A DNA stretch of 64,000 nt from Chitinophagaceae bacterium 26-R-25 (GTDB lineage Bacteria; Bacteroidota; Bacteroidia; Chitinophagales; Chitinophagaceae). Below, piece after piece: positions 53,422-61,660 of this stretch; the stretch's first letter is position 1; each line of letters begins with the position of its first letter. The notes under the pieces are model-generated. The model ran no database searches and was not told the origin of the DNA. It worked only from the letters and a program-made list of their open reading frames with translations. Location of the stretch: contig JARWSJ010000002.1 of NCBI GenBank assembly GCA_029906195.1, positions 310,001 to 374,000 of the forward strand. Direction: 5' to 3'. The position numbers were made by a program, and so were the translations under genes.

Positions 53422-53898
53422 ATGACAAACTTTACAAAGAGAGCGGTGCTGGTGATTCTGGCTGTAGCAGTAATTGTGGGATGCAAAAAAGATGACAAAA
53501 ATAACGGCAGTAGTAAAACGCAATTGATTACATCCGGAAATTGGAAAGTAACCAGCGACTATTATGACCCTGCGGTGGATTGGGATGGAGACGGCCACAC
53601 AGAGAATGAAGTATTTAGCCTGTATAGTGCCTGCGATAAGGATGATATTCTGGTATTTAAAACAGACGGCAGTCTTACATTTGACGAAGGTGCTTCAAAA
53701 TGCGATCCGTCAGATCCACAGGTGATCGAAACCACATCATGGAAGTTTTCAAACAATGAAACTGTTTTACTTGTTGGGCCTTCAGGTTCTGAAACTTCTG
53801 TACAGCTGCTTGAACTCAGTTCAACCACCTTGAAAATAAAAGTGCCATTTACGGCACAGGGAGTTAATTACACAGAGACAACGACTTATTCGCATTAG
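53422..53898 (+). CDS. Lipocalin-like lipoprotein, array copy 2
   Basis: A 158-residue paralogue with lipobox at C21 (VAVIVGC). It keeps DWDGDGHTENEV, the cysteine pair (SACDKDD and SKCDPSDP) and TSWKFSNNETVLLV. It is the copy most similar to copy 1. The 387-base gap before it holds a palindrome and the second leader (CTATGCAAGACCGCTATTG near 53345). The stop is followed at once by a TAGTTGTTAG palindrome. Confidence 0.85.
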   Translation: MTNFTKRAVLVILAVAVIVGCKKDDKNNGSSKTQLITSGNWKVTSDYYDPAVDWDGDGHTENEVFSLYSACDKDDILVFKTDGSLTFDEGASKCDPSDPQVIETTSWKFSNNETVLLVGPSGSETSVQLLELSSTTLKIKVPFTAQGVNYTETTTYSH

Positions 53899-53985
53899 AG
53901 TTGCTGGTTTATAGTTGTTGGTTGTTAAACCTCATAGCAAAGGCTACATTTAAGCGGCTAACAACTAACAACTATTAACAATCAA
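53899..53985. repeat. Inverted repeat, TAGTTGTTAG word family (copy 3)
   Basis: TTTATAGTTGTTGGTTGTTA (from about 53909) pairs with CTAACAACTAACAACTATTA (from about 53959). It begins at the stop codon of array copy 2. Confidence 0.82.
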
Positions 53986-54084
53986 CTTTAAAAGAAACTT
54001 ATTTTTTTGTTTGCCTCCGTTATACTTTTCTACGACTACTGCAGCAATCACCTTATCTTGTTCTTTCTCGTCGCCGGCAAAGCC

Positions 54085-54190
54085 TCTCCAATCTTCCATG
54101 CAAAACCGCTACTGCGTTCAGATTCATTTATAAGCTTCCCGAAATAACCACACAAAGCTTGAATTGGCTGGTTGATAGTTGTTAGATATT
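54085..54190 (+). other. Orphan array leader without a gene
   Basis: This segment carries the array leader pattern (CTTCCATGCAAAACCGCT at about 54090, then AAATAACCACACAAAG) but breaks off where ACCTAAAACCT and the start codon should be, and continues as a TAGTTGTTAG word arm (about 54168-54187). A complete leader for copy 3 begins again at about 54250. It looks like the remnant of a sixth array copy. Confidence 0.6.
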
Positions 54191-54335
54191 CTATGCAATA
54201 CTTTATACAACGTCTACTTTAAAAAGACTGATGCACCTCTGATAAGACATCTCCAACTTTTCATGCAAAACCGCTGTGTTTCTGGTTTAGTTACAATTTT
54301 TTGCGCAATAAGATCACACATCTAAAACCTGTATT

Positions 54336-54794
54336 ATGACACAGTTTAGTAAAAGAGCTGCGATAATCGTTTTAACAGTAGCTGTAATTGCTGGATGTAA
54401 AAAAGAAAATAGTGCTCCTACAAAAACACAATTGTTAACCAGTGGCAGTTGGAAACTTACAAGCGAATATTTTGACGTTGCCGTTGACATGAATGGAGAT
54501 GGCCATGTAGAGAACGAAGTAATCAATGTTCTTCCCTCATGTTTTACAGATAACATTACGATTTTTAAAGAGGACGGTACCGTTATTCGTGACGAAGGAT
54601 TGTCAAAATGCGATCCAAATGATCCTCAGGTTATTGAAACAACCAAATGGAGATTTTCGGAGTTTGAAACTAAAATATTGATTGGAGATCCGGGCTATGA
54701 GGATGTGGGCCAGTTGGTCGAGCTCAGCGCAACTGTCTTAATGATAAAAGTCGGTACGCCTGGCAGCGGAATCACCTTAACATTCGAACACTAA
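54336..54794 (+). CDS. Lipocalin-like lipoprotein, array copy 3
   Basis: A 152-residue paralogue with lipobox at C21 (VAVIAGC). The loop is DMNGDGHVENEV, and the cysteines are in LPSCFTDN and SKCDPNDP. It is slightly shorter at the C terminus, where GSGITLTFEH replaces the longer -YTETLT- ending of copy 1. Confidence 0.85.
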   Translation: MTQFSKRAAIIVLTVAVIAGCKKENSAPTKTQLLTSGSWKLTSEYFDVAVDMNGDGHVENEVINVLPSCFTDNITIFKEDGTVIRDEGLSKCDPNDPQVIETTKWRFSEFETKILIGDPGYEDVGQLVELSATVLMIKVGTPGSGITLTFEH

Positions 54795-54850
54795 ATTGTA
54801 AACCTATATTCCAATTCGTTTCGAAGCAACACAAACCTAAAACCTTAGTT

Positions 54851-55330
54851 ATGACACCTTTTTCAAAGAAAATGGCGATGGTCATTTTAACCGTAGCAAT
54901 TATTATTGCAGGATGCAAAAAACCCGATGACAGCAACCCTTCCCAAACCGCCCTATTAACCACAGGCAGTTGGAAACTGACAAGCTTGATTTCTGACCCG
55001 GCCGAGGATTGGGACCGGGACGGCATACCCGACCGCGAAGTGATGCAGATTTTTCAGGAATGCTTGACTGATAATATCTTGACCTTTCGAGCAGATGGTG
55101 GTCTTGTGAATGACGAAGGTGCTTCAAAATGTTACGGTGTTCAGCTCCAGACAGAAATAACTCACTGGAGCTTTTTCAACGATGGAACTAAAATAATAAT
55201 GGCAAAGGCAGGAAGTTTGGATACAGTTGAGTTACTTGAACTTAGCAGAACGGTATTAAAAATAAAAGGTCCTTTCGGGCAGGGAGGGGGAGGGCTTACC
55301 GTTATTTTAACCCAAACCTACGGGCATTAA
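54851..55330 (+). CDS. Lipocalin-like lipoprotein, array copy 4 (divergent)
   Basis: A 159-residue paralogue with lipobox at C22 (VAIIIAGC). It is the most divergent copy: the loop reads DWDRDGIPDREV, and the SKCDPSDP segment has become SKCYGVQLQ, while the first cysteine (QECLTDN) remains. It has only a short leader (56 bases) and lacks the CATGCAAAACCGC element seen before the other copies. The Gly-rich GQGGGGLTV near the end is unique to it. Confidence 0.83.
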   Translation: MTPFSKKMAMVILTVAIIIAGCKKPDDSNPSQTALLTTGSWKLTSLISDPAEDWDRDGIPDREVMQIFQECLTDNILTFRADGGLVNDEGASKCYGVQLQTEITHWSFFNDGTKIIMAKAGSLDTVELLELSRTVLKIKGPFGQGGGGLTVILTQTYGH

Positions 55331-55503
55331 CAGTCAGCAATTGATAGTTGTTAGTCTTGTGTGCCGCATTCTAGCACACATACCCTTGCAACCAACACGC
55401 TTTTTCCTCTGGTGAAACATCTTCAACTTTCATGAAAAGCCGCGGTGGTCTGGTTTATTCAGATTTTTTTTCGAAACAACATTACACACCTAAAACCTGT
55501 ATT

Positions 55504-55974
55504 ATGACACAGTTTACTAAGAAAGCTGCGATGATCGTTTTAACCGTAGCTGTAATTGCAGGATGTCACAAAAATGATAGCGCTCCTTCCAAAACTGACC
55601 TTTTAACCAGTGGCAGTTGGAGACTAACCGCCTCGCATGTTGATCCTGCCATTGATGCTAACGGCGACGGGGTCGTAGAAAACGACATCTTCGCCGTTGC
55701 TCTACCATGCGTCAAGGACAACCTTATGACCTTTAAAAGAGAGGGTACCTATACTATTGACGAGGGCGCTACAAAGTGCGATCCCTCTGCTCCGCAGATT
55801 ATGGAAAGCTCGAACTGGAAATTTATGGACAATGAATCTAAAATAGTGATTGGCGATCCCGGATATGAGGAGACCGGTCAACTGCTTGAGCTGAGTTCGA
55901 CAGTGTTACAAATAAAAATCTTTATTGATGATGGCGGCTCTGGCCTTAATGTTACACAGACGTATGGACATTAG
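55504..55974 (+). CDS. Lipocalin-like lipoprotein, array copy 5
   Basis: A 156-residue paralogue with lipobox at C21 (VAVIAGC). The start at 55504 gives the signal shared by all copies; the longer open frame upstream is leader sequence. The loop is DANGDGVVENDI and the cysteines are in LPCVKDN and TKCDPSAP. Near its start it most resembles copy 3. Last member of the array; a palindrome separates it from the convergent trmD. Confidence 0.85.
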   Translation: MTQFTKKAAMIVLTVAVIAGCHKNDSAPSKTDLLTSGSWRLTASHVDPAIDANGDGVVENDIFAVALPCVKDNLMTFKREGTYTIDEGATKCDPSAPQIMESSNWKFMDNESKIVIGDPGYEETGQLLELSSTVLQIKIFIDDGGSGLNVTQTYGH

Positions 55975-56118
55975 GAGTTGAAAATTGAAAGTTGAAAGTT
56001 GAAAATGCAAAAAGGTCAAACATCGGTTATAATGTTCGACCTTTTTCGTATTATAAAACAAAGGAAATCGAGATATCAGAGCACCTCATTTTCAACTTTC
56101 AACTTTCAATTTTCAATT
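55975..56118. repeat. Inverted repeat, TTGAAAG/TTGAAAA word family (copy 5), with inner stem
   Basis: The outer arms are at 55976-56007 and 56087-56118. The inner stem (AAAAAGGTC...GACCTTTTT, about 56008-56047) resembles the inner stem at 53108. It lies between the convergent array copy 5 and trmD and is placed to terminate both. Confidence 0.87.
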
Positions 56119-56788
56119 ACTCCAGGTCCGGTCTGCGCTCTGTAGTTCGCGCCACTGCCTGTTCATAGCGCCACTGTTCAATTTTTTTAGGGTCGCCGCT
56201 TAATAATATCTGCGGCACTTCCCAACCACGAAAGCTGGCAGGACGCGTATATACTGGAGGTGCCAGTAAATTATCCTGGAAAGAATCCGTAAGGGCAGAA
56301 GTTTCATCATTCAACACACCGGGTATAATGCGCCCGATAGCATCCACCACAACCGCCGCAGCAAGCTCGCCACCACTGAGAACGTAATCGCCGATGGAAA
56401 TTTCAAGTGTAACAAAATGCTGGCGAATGCGTTCGTCAATGCCTTTATAGTGTCCACAGATGATCAGAAGATTTTCGTAAAGAGACAACCGGTTGGCAGT
56501 CTGTTGATCAAAGCGTTTGCCGTCCGGCGTCATGTAAATGATCTCATCATACTTTCTTTCACTTTGCAAATGCTCGATCGCGTTTGCCAGCGGCTCGCAC
56601 ATCATTACCATGCCGGCACCACCACCATATTGATAATCATCCACCTGTCCGTATTCATTCACGGCCCATTGCCTTAGCTGGTGCACATGCACTTCCAGCA
56701 AACCTTTTGTTTGTGCACGCTTCATAATAGAATGAGAGAAAGGGCTTTCCAGTAATTCCGGCAATACGGAAATGATGTCGATTCGCAT
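56117..56788 (-). CDS. trmD: tRNA (guanine-N1-)-methyltransferase
   Basis: A 223-residue SPOUT-family enzyme that methylates G37 next to the anticodon using S-adenosylmethionine and prevents frameshifts. It starts with the family pattern [13 protein letters not shown], and has [11 protein letters not shown], the knot segments [14 protein letters not shown] and [20 protein letters not shown], and ends in the C-terminal [19 protein letters not shown] segment. Length is typical. The usual neighbours rimM, rpsP and rplS are absent, so it is a stand-alone unit here. Confidence 0.96.
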   Translation of the reverse strand: MRIDIISVLPELLESPFSHSIMKRAQTKGLLEVHVHQLRQWAVNEYGQVDDYQYGGGAGMVMMCEPLANAIEHLQSERKYDEIIYMTPDGKRFDQQTANRLSLYENLLIICGHYKGIDERIRQHFVTLEISIGDYVLSGGELAAAVVVDAIGRIIPGVLNDETSALTDSFQDNLLAPPVYTRPASFRGWEVPQILLSGDPKKIEQWRYEQAVARTTERRPDLE

Positions 56789-56792
56789 AGTG

Positions 56793-56800
56793 CAAATATA
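56793..56800 (-). promoter_or_regulatory. Candidate -7 element of trmD, next to the start codon
   Basis: On the minus strand TATATTTG matches TAnnTTTG exactly and ends four bases before the trmD ATG. If used, transcription starts at or within a few bases of the start codon, giving a leaderless mRNA. Confidence 0.45.
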
Positions 56801-56803
56801 AGA

Positions 56804-56963
56804 GAGTTGAAAATTGAAAATGAGTGGATAGTCAGTCCGGAATTGAGAATTGAAAGTTGAAAATTGAATGGAGGTATTTAGAGTCGTAATTATGAGGATT
56901 TTACAACAACCATCACAAAAGAATAACCCTCATTTTCAACTTTCAATTTTCAACTTTCAATTG
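56804..56963. repeat. Inverted repeat, TTGAAAG/TTGAAAA word family (copy 6)
   Basis: The left arms (about 56804-56822 and 56841-56869) are followed by the right arm at about 56929-56963. It lies in the divergent gap between trmD and the first glycosyltransferase, so it is not simply a terminator here. Confidence 0.8.
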
Positions 56964-57003
56964 ATCTCTCTATCTTGTCCGCACTTACCAAATCACGCAC
57001 CAA

Positions 57004-58185
57004 ATGCTTTTTTTGCAGATACTCTTCTGGATTTGTCTATTTATTGTGTTTTATGCTTACGTTGGTTACGGATTTCTAATTGCTTTCCTGGTTGCAATAA
57101 AAAAGCTTTTTACCTCCAGCAGAAAGGCAGAGCAGAACTTCCAACCAACTGTTGCACTGATCATTGCAGCATACAACGAAGAAGATTTTATTTTACACAA
57201 ACTGCAAAACACCAAAGAGCTCGATTACCCCGCAGATAAACTACACGTCATTTTTATAACCGACGGTTCAACCGATAAAACGCCGGAGCTGATAAAAACA
57301 AACAGCAACTTTGAACTATTGCATTCTCCTGAACGAAAAGGCAAAGCCTTTGCAATGAACAGGGCGGTGCAATTTGCAAAAGCAGACATTCTTGTATTCA
57401 GCGATGCGAATACGTTACTGAATAAGGAATGCGTTGCTGAACTGGTTAAACATTACGCTTCGCCAAAAGTGGGAGGTGTAGCGGGTGAAAAAAAGATCAT
57501 CAAACAAACAGACGATAAAGCTTCCGCAGCAGGAGAGGGGCTTTACTGGAAATATGAATCTGCATTGAAGCGCCTGGATTCAAGCCTGAATACCATTGTT
57601 GGTGCAGCCGGAGAACTTTTTTCGGTACGTCGCGAATTATACGAGCCGGTAATGGAAGGAACCATCATAGAAGATTTTGTGCTGTCGTTACGCATCTGCA
57701 TGAAAGGGTATCTTTTCAAATATGAACCAAAAGCATTCGCTATTGAAACTGCTTCGTCGTCAATGAAGGAAGAGCAGAAAAGAAAGGTGCGCATTTGTGC
57801 CGGAGGTTTTCAGGCCATGCAAATGCTGAAAGACCTGCTAAACATTTTTAAATACAGGCTTCTTACTTTTCAATACATTTCTCACCGCGTGTTGCGTTGG
57901 GCGGTATGTCCGCTGTGCCTGGTCATTATGTTCTTTGCAAATCTGCTGATCGTCATTCTGTCACCCATGTTATTGTACAAGGTGATCATGGTTGCGCAGA
58001 TTGTGTTTTACACACTTTCCTTCATCGGCTGGCAATTTGCCAATAGAAATATCAAGATCAAAAGCTTATATGTTCCTTACTACTTTGTATTCATGAATGC
58101 AGCTGCATTCATGGGCTTCAACCGTTTCCTGAAAGGCAACCAAAGCGTTATCTGGGAAAAGGCGGGCAGGCAGAAGCTGGCGTAG
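57004..58185 (+). CDS. Glycosyltransferase family 2, membrane-bound
   Basis: A 393-residue inner-membrane glycosyltransferase. An N-terminal membrane segment (about 5-32) leads to the GT-A domain: PTVALIIAAYNEEDFI, ITDGSTDKTPELI, a DxD-type FSDANT, and EDFVLSLRICMKGYLFKYEP with the ED motif of the acceptor site. KRKVRICAGGFQAMQ takes the place of the QxxRW signature. Membrane segments near 300-325 and 328-350 close the protein. It probably adds sugars in polysaccharide synthesis on undecaprenyl phosphate or a growing chain; the donor is unknown. Confidence 0.9.
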   Translation: MLFLQILFWICLFIVFYAYVGYGFLIAFLVAIKKLFTSSRKAEQNFQPTVALIIAAYNEEDFILHKLQNTKELDYPADKLHVIFITDGSTDKTPELIKTNSNFELLHSPERKGKAFAMNRAVQFAKADILVFSDANTLLNKECVAELVKHYASPKVGGVAGEKKIIKQTDDKASAAGEGLYWKYESALKRLDSSLNTIVGAAGELFSVRRELYEPVMEGTIIEDFVLSLRICMKGYLFKYEPKAFAIETASSSMKEEQKRKVRICAGGFQAMQMLKDLLNIFKYRLLTFQYISHRVLRWAVCPLCLVIMFFANLLIVILSPMLLYKVIMVAQIVFYTLSFIGWQFANRNIKIKSLYVPYYFVFMNAAAFMGFNRFLKGNQSVIWEKAGRQKLA

Positions 58186-58187
58186 GG

Positions 58188-58298
58188 GTTGAATAAACTG
58201 AATAACTGAGTAACTGAATAACTGAGTGATTAAAATTCAAACAGACTCCTTGAACATAAACATTCAGTTATTCAGTTACTCAGTTATTCAGTTATTGA
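58188..58298. repeat. Inverted repeat, TAACTGAA word family (copy 3)
   Basis: The left arm is a run of TAACTGAA/TAACTGAG words (58188-58228); the right arm is TTCAGTTATTCAGTTACTCA-like (about 58261-58298). It separates convergent genes and can terminate both. Confidence 0.86.
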
Positions 58299-58301
58299 AA
58301 A

Positions 58302-59489
58302 TCACTCGGCAATGCCAAGAATTACTTTCGCTAACTCAATCATCCTCGGCTCCCCCGTGTATTTTCCTTTTTCATCCGAAAGTTTCACCGTTGGTTCCCA
58401 CTCCATATTTTCTGGTTTGGCTTCTATCAGTTTCATGACGATATTCATTGGTTTAACGCCGACATCGTTCGTGAGGTTGGTACCTATGCCGAACGAAATG
58501 CCAATCTTGCCCTGGCAAAATCTTGCAATTACCGCTACCTTTTCATAATTCAATGAATCGGAGAAAATGATGGTCTTATAAAGCGGGTTGATGCCAAGCT
58601 TCTTATAGTGTGCAATCGTTTTTTCGGCAAACTCAATAGGGTCACCACTATCGTGACGAACGCCGTCAAAAAGTTTGGAGAATTTTTTATCGAACTGTGT
58701 AAAAAAAACGTCCGTTGTATAGGTGTCGCTAAGCGCAATGCCCAAATCGCCGCGATAAACGTCCACCCAATGCTCTAAACCCATAATATTGGCCATTTTA
58801 AAGCCATAGCGGGCTGCGTGAAACATAAACCATTCATGTGCATGGGTGCCTATTGGCCTGGTGTTATACAGCATCGCAAGGTGTACATTGCTCGTGCCCA
58901 CAAAACTTTTACCCCCAAAGCGGCAAAGGGCCTCAACCACCATTTTTTGCACATGGTAGGAATATCTGCGGCGCGTGCCAAAGTCTGCTACGGTAACACC
59001 CAGCTCATTGTATTTTTCAAACTTGCCTTTATTAATAGCAACAATTTCGTCGTCCGACACAGGAGGTTGACCGCTGAGGCGATAATACCATTCACTCACC
59101 AGGAAAAGCAAAGGAACCTCCCAAAGAATGGTGCGGTACCAGTAGCCGCTCACGGTTATGCTTAAGTCTGTGCCGGACTGTTCAATAGTTACCTCAGATG
59201 GATCGTAGCGGTAGCCCTGCAAAAAATCAAGATAAGTAGGGTCAAGGTAGGGACAGTTTTTCCGCAGGAAATCTTTTTCATCGTTTGACAAACGCAAACC
59301 TGCCATCGAATCTACTGTCTGGCGCAGGTTTTCACCAAATCCTTCAGGAAAAGCATGTTTGCCGCGGTTAATAAATTCATAACGGGCCCGCGCATTCGGA
59401 AAAAGTTTAACCACTGCATACTGCATGGTAAACTTATAAAAATCATTATCGAGTATGGATAACAGTGAGACGGTGTTGCTTGTAATCAT
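58302..59489 (-). CDS. pncB: Nicotinate phosphoribosyltransferase
   Basis: A 395-residue NAD salvage enzyme that makes nicotinate mononucleotide from nicotinate and PRPP with ATP. Typical marks are the N-terminal SILDNDFYKFTMQ, ARYEFINRGKHAF, FGTRRRYSYHVQ (close to the active-site histidine region) and VRHDSGDPIEFAEK (PRPP site). The start at 59489 begins the family-typical MITSNTVSLL; 46 upstream in-frame residues lack similarity. It runs opposite to the glycosyltransferase genes and interrupts the polysaccharide locus. Confidence 0.95.
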   Translation of the reverse strand: MITSNTVSLLSILDNDFYKFTMQYAVVKLFPNARARYEFINRGKHAFPEGFGENLRQTVDSMAGLRLSNDEKDFLRKNCPYLDPTYLDFLQGYRYDPSEVTIEQSGTDLSITVSGYWYRTILWEVPLLFLVSEWYYRLSGQPPVSDDEIVAINKGKFEKYNELGVTVADFGTRRRYSYHVQKMVVEALCRFGGKSFVGTSNVHLAMLYNTRPIGTHAHEWFMFHAARYGFKMANIMGLEHWVDVYRGDLGIALSDTYTTDVFFTQFDKKFSKLFDGVRHDSGDPIEFAEKTIAHYKKLGINPLYKTIIFSDSLNYEKVAVIARFCQGKIGISFGIGTNLTNDVGVKPMNIVMKLIEAKPENMEWEPTVKLSDEKGKYTGEPRMIELAKVILGIAE

Positions 59490-60027
59490 ATCTAATAAGG
59501 TTAAGATACCGGCGGCAAGAAAATTGCAGTAAACTGCAGGCAAGGTGAATGGTAAACTTTGAATACGGAATTTAAAAATAATAATTGGAACAAAGCAGTT
59601 ACAATCAATTTGCTCATTGAAAATCACAATTCAGCGGCTAAAAAACATATTATATAATATTTTATTATTATATAAGTATTGACTGAAAGAACCTGTTTGC
59701 AATTCCATAATATAAAAATTAAGGCTAATGCATTTGGTTTATTGATTTTTGTTGCTATTTTTATCGGACAATTCAGTTGATCGATGTCAACTTTCTAAAT
59801 GATCGTGTATTCAACCCTTGGAAAATCAGGTGTTAAAATATTGCGATTGCCTCCCAAATATCCTGCGATAAATGCCTGATTAATTCAATCATCATTCTCA
59901 GTTAAGTCCTTTCAAAACCATGTCTCGTTTTTATTTTTCATCAATCCTAATACCCTGATGTGAGCCTATACGAACTCCATTGCTGCCTCATGAAAAATTG
60001 AGTTTATTCAAACTTAATTATTCAACA
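59490..60027. other. Long AT-rich intergenic region before the receiver gene
   Basis: A gap of 538 bases without word palindromes, unusual in this window. TTTG at 59733-59736 and TATTTTTA at 59756-59763 stand at exactly 19-base spacing, a near match to the Bacteroidota -33/-7 pair (last base A instead of G). If used, the receiver transcript has a leader of over 250 bases. No small gene is supported. Confidence 0.4.
59733..59763 (+). promoter_or_regulatory. Candidate promoter of the pseudo-receiver/sugar transferase unit
   Basis: TTTG, 19 bases, then TATTTTTA. This is one mismatch from TTTG-N19-TAnnTTTG. It lies in the only long region between pncB and the receiver gene. Confidence 0.35.
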
Positions 60028-60429
60028 ATGAAAAGAACAATTTTAGCGGTTGATGGAAGCAAAGCGATCAGGTTCCTCCTACAAAATGTGTTTGAAAGAA
60101 AATACAAAGTTGTAACCGCATCCGACGCTGCTTCTGCAATGTACTGGTTATCCAGAAACGAACTTCCTGATGCGATCATTGCTGATCCACAATTACCTGA
60201 TACAGAAAATTGGGAATTGCTGGAGCATTTAAAAAGCAGTGGTCTGTATAGCGACATACCTTTAATTGTATTATCCTCCTTGAATAAAGCCGTAATTGCT
60301 GCCAAATGTGATGAGCTTGGCGTGGCACAACATTTTTCACAACCTTTCAATCCAGTTGACCTGGTGAATTGTGTGGACAAAATGTTTACCGGAATTAGTA
60401 AGTCGACGACTAAGCTCAAAGCAGTTTAA
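60028..60429 (+). CDS. Degenerate receiver-domain protein
   Basis: A 133-residue single-domain receiver with no output domain. The start at 60028 (MKRTILAVDGSK) is the family start. The phosphoacceptor position is kept (D53 in AIIADPQLPD) and so is the serine in IVLSSL, but the acidic pair has become D9-G10 and the invariant lysine before proline is glutamine (Q105 in SQPFN). Loss of that lysine argues against normal phosphotransfer signalling, so it is probably a protein-interaction module. The next gene encodes a sugar transferase with a similar N-terminal domain, which makes it the likely partner. Confidence 0.85.
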   Translation: MKRTILAVDGSKAIRFLLQNVFERKYKVVTASDAASAMYWLSRNELPDAIIADPQLPDTENWELLEHLKSSGLYSDIPLIVLSSLNKAVIAAKCDELGVAQHFSQPFNPVDLVNCVDKMFTGISKSTTKLKAV

Positions 60430-60472
60430 GTTCAACACAGAAACAACATTAAATTATTAAACTCTTACCTGT

Positions 60473-61642
60473 ATGGAACTTGCAATTTTACCTAACATTT
60501 CAGCACCGGCATTAGAAAAAACTTTTATTAAACCTGCAACCGTAGAAACAGCAGCTTCAATAAGTTTAGATTCCGTGGCTCCCAAAGAGTTTTTTTATCT
60601 GGGTAAAAAAACTTTGAAGATCGACAGGATGATAACTCTTTTCGAAGGAGGGTATGCAGCAGAGACTGTTGATAATGCAATTTCCATTCTTGCAAGGATC
60701 ATCGCAAAAGGCGGAAACCTGCCAGGAGTCTTCATTGCAGATGGCTCCAACAATCTTGCGGCCATTAATAAACTCGCGAATTTTGTTAGTGCTCACGAGG
60801 CTCTTGCAAATGTGCCGTTGGTTCTTGAATCTTCTGACATTGATGCAGAGCAAATGACGCAATACAAAAATTGCAGGTTCATTGATGATATCATTTCAAT
60901 TGATGATGTTGCGGAAAAATTTACACAACGTGTTGTGTTTCTGAGAAAAATCAAAAACAAAAAACACCACGCAACTTTCCAAAAAAGCATTCAAACAAAA
61001 ACTCCTAAAAAAGTTGATTACAATTATGTTTTGAAAAGAGGTTTGGATATTTCAGTTGCGGCAACGTCTTTGATATTACTAAGTCCGATCTTTCTTTTGA
61101 TTTCAATTGCGATCAAACTTGAATCACGCGGACCTGTGTTCTATATTTCCAAAAGAGCAGGCAGAGGTTACAGGATCTTCAACTTTTACAAATTCCGCAC
61201 AATGGAAATGAACGCGGATAAAAAAGTGAACGACCTTAAAAACCTTAATCAGTATAATGTGTCAGATACTGGCGGCCCGGTGTTTTTCAAAATAAGCAAT
61301 GACCCGCGTATCTCTAAATTCGGATCGTTCCTGAGAAACACAAGCCTTGATGAACTTCCACAGCTTATCAACGTACTGATCGGTGACATGTCGCTGGTAG
61401 GAAACAGGCCTTTACCATTGTACGAAGCTGCAACGCTTACGACAGATGAGTGGGCTCCACGCTTTCTTGCTCCAGCGGGTATGACTGGCTTGTGGCAAAT
61501 TAAGAAAAGAGGACATGGAGACATGTCTGCTGAAGAGCGCATCAGTCTTGACATTTGCTATGCGGATAAACATAATTTTATGTACGATTTGTGGATCATG
61601 GCAAACACGCCAACCGCAGTTTTCCAGAAGTCGAATGTTTAA
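60473..61642 (+). CDS. Bacterial sugar transferase with N-terminal receiver-like domain
   Basis: A 389-residue protein. Residues about 47-160 resemble a receiver fold (a GVFIADGS strand with D90 at the phosphoacceptor place, VPLVLESSD as the next strand), without the other conserved residues. Residues 185-389 are a polyprenyl-phosphate sugar-1-phosphate transferase: KRGLDISVAATSLILLSPIF membrane helix (about 188-212), GPVFYISKRAGRGYRIFNFY, KFRTM, SLDELPQLINVLIGDMSLVG and NRPLP. It starts exopolysaccharide or O-antigen units by loading the first sugar on undecaprenyl phosphate. Fusion to a receiver-like domain suggests direct control of initiation. Confidence 0.9.
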   Translation: MELAILPNISAPALEKTFIKPATVETAASISLDSVAPKEFFYLGKKTLKIDRMITLFEGGYAAETVDNAISILARIIAKGGNLPGVFIADGSNNLAAINKLANFVSAHEALANVPLVLESSDIDAEQMTQYKNCRFIDDIISIDDVAEKFTQRVVFLRKIKNKKHHATFQKSIQTKTPKKVDYNYVLKRGLDISVAATSLILLSPIFLLISIAIKLESRGPVFYISKRAGRGYRIFNFYKFRTMEMNADKKVNDLKNLNQYNVSDTGGPVFFKISNDPRISKFGSFLRNTSLDELPQLINVLIGDMSLVGNRPLPLYEAATLTTDEWAPRFLAPAGMTGLWQIKKRGHGDMSAEERISLDICYADKHNFMYDLWIMANTPTAVFQKSNV

Positions 61643-61660
61643 GATATTATGAAGAAGACA

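Noticed and set aside
52139-55350. Possible CRISPR array because of many short repeats
   Set aside because: The repeats are inverted pairs and internally tandem words, not regularly spaced direct repeats with unique spacers, and no cas gene is present.
59490-59627. N-terminal extension of pncB
   Set aside because: The 46 extra residues have no similarity to the family, and an ATG at the normal family start is available.
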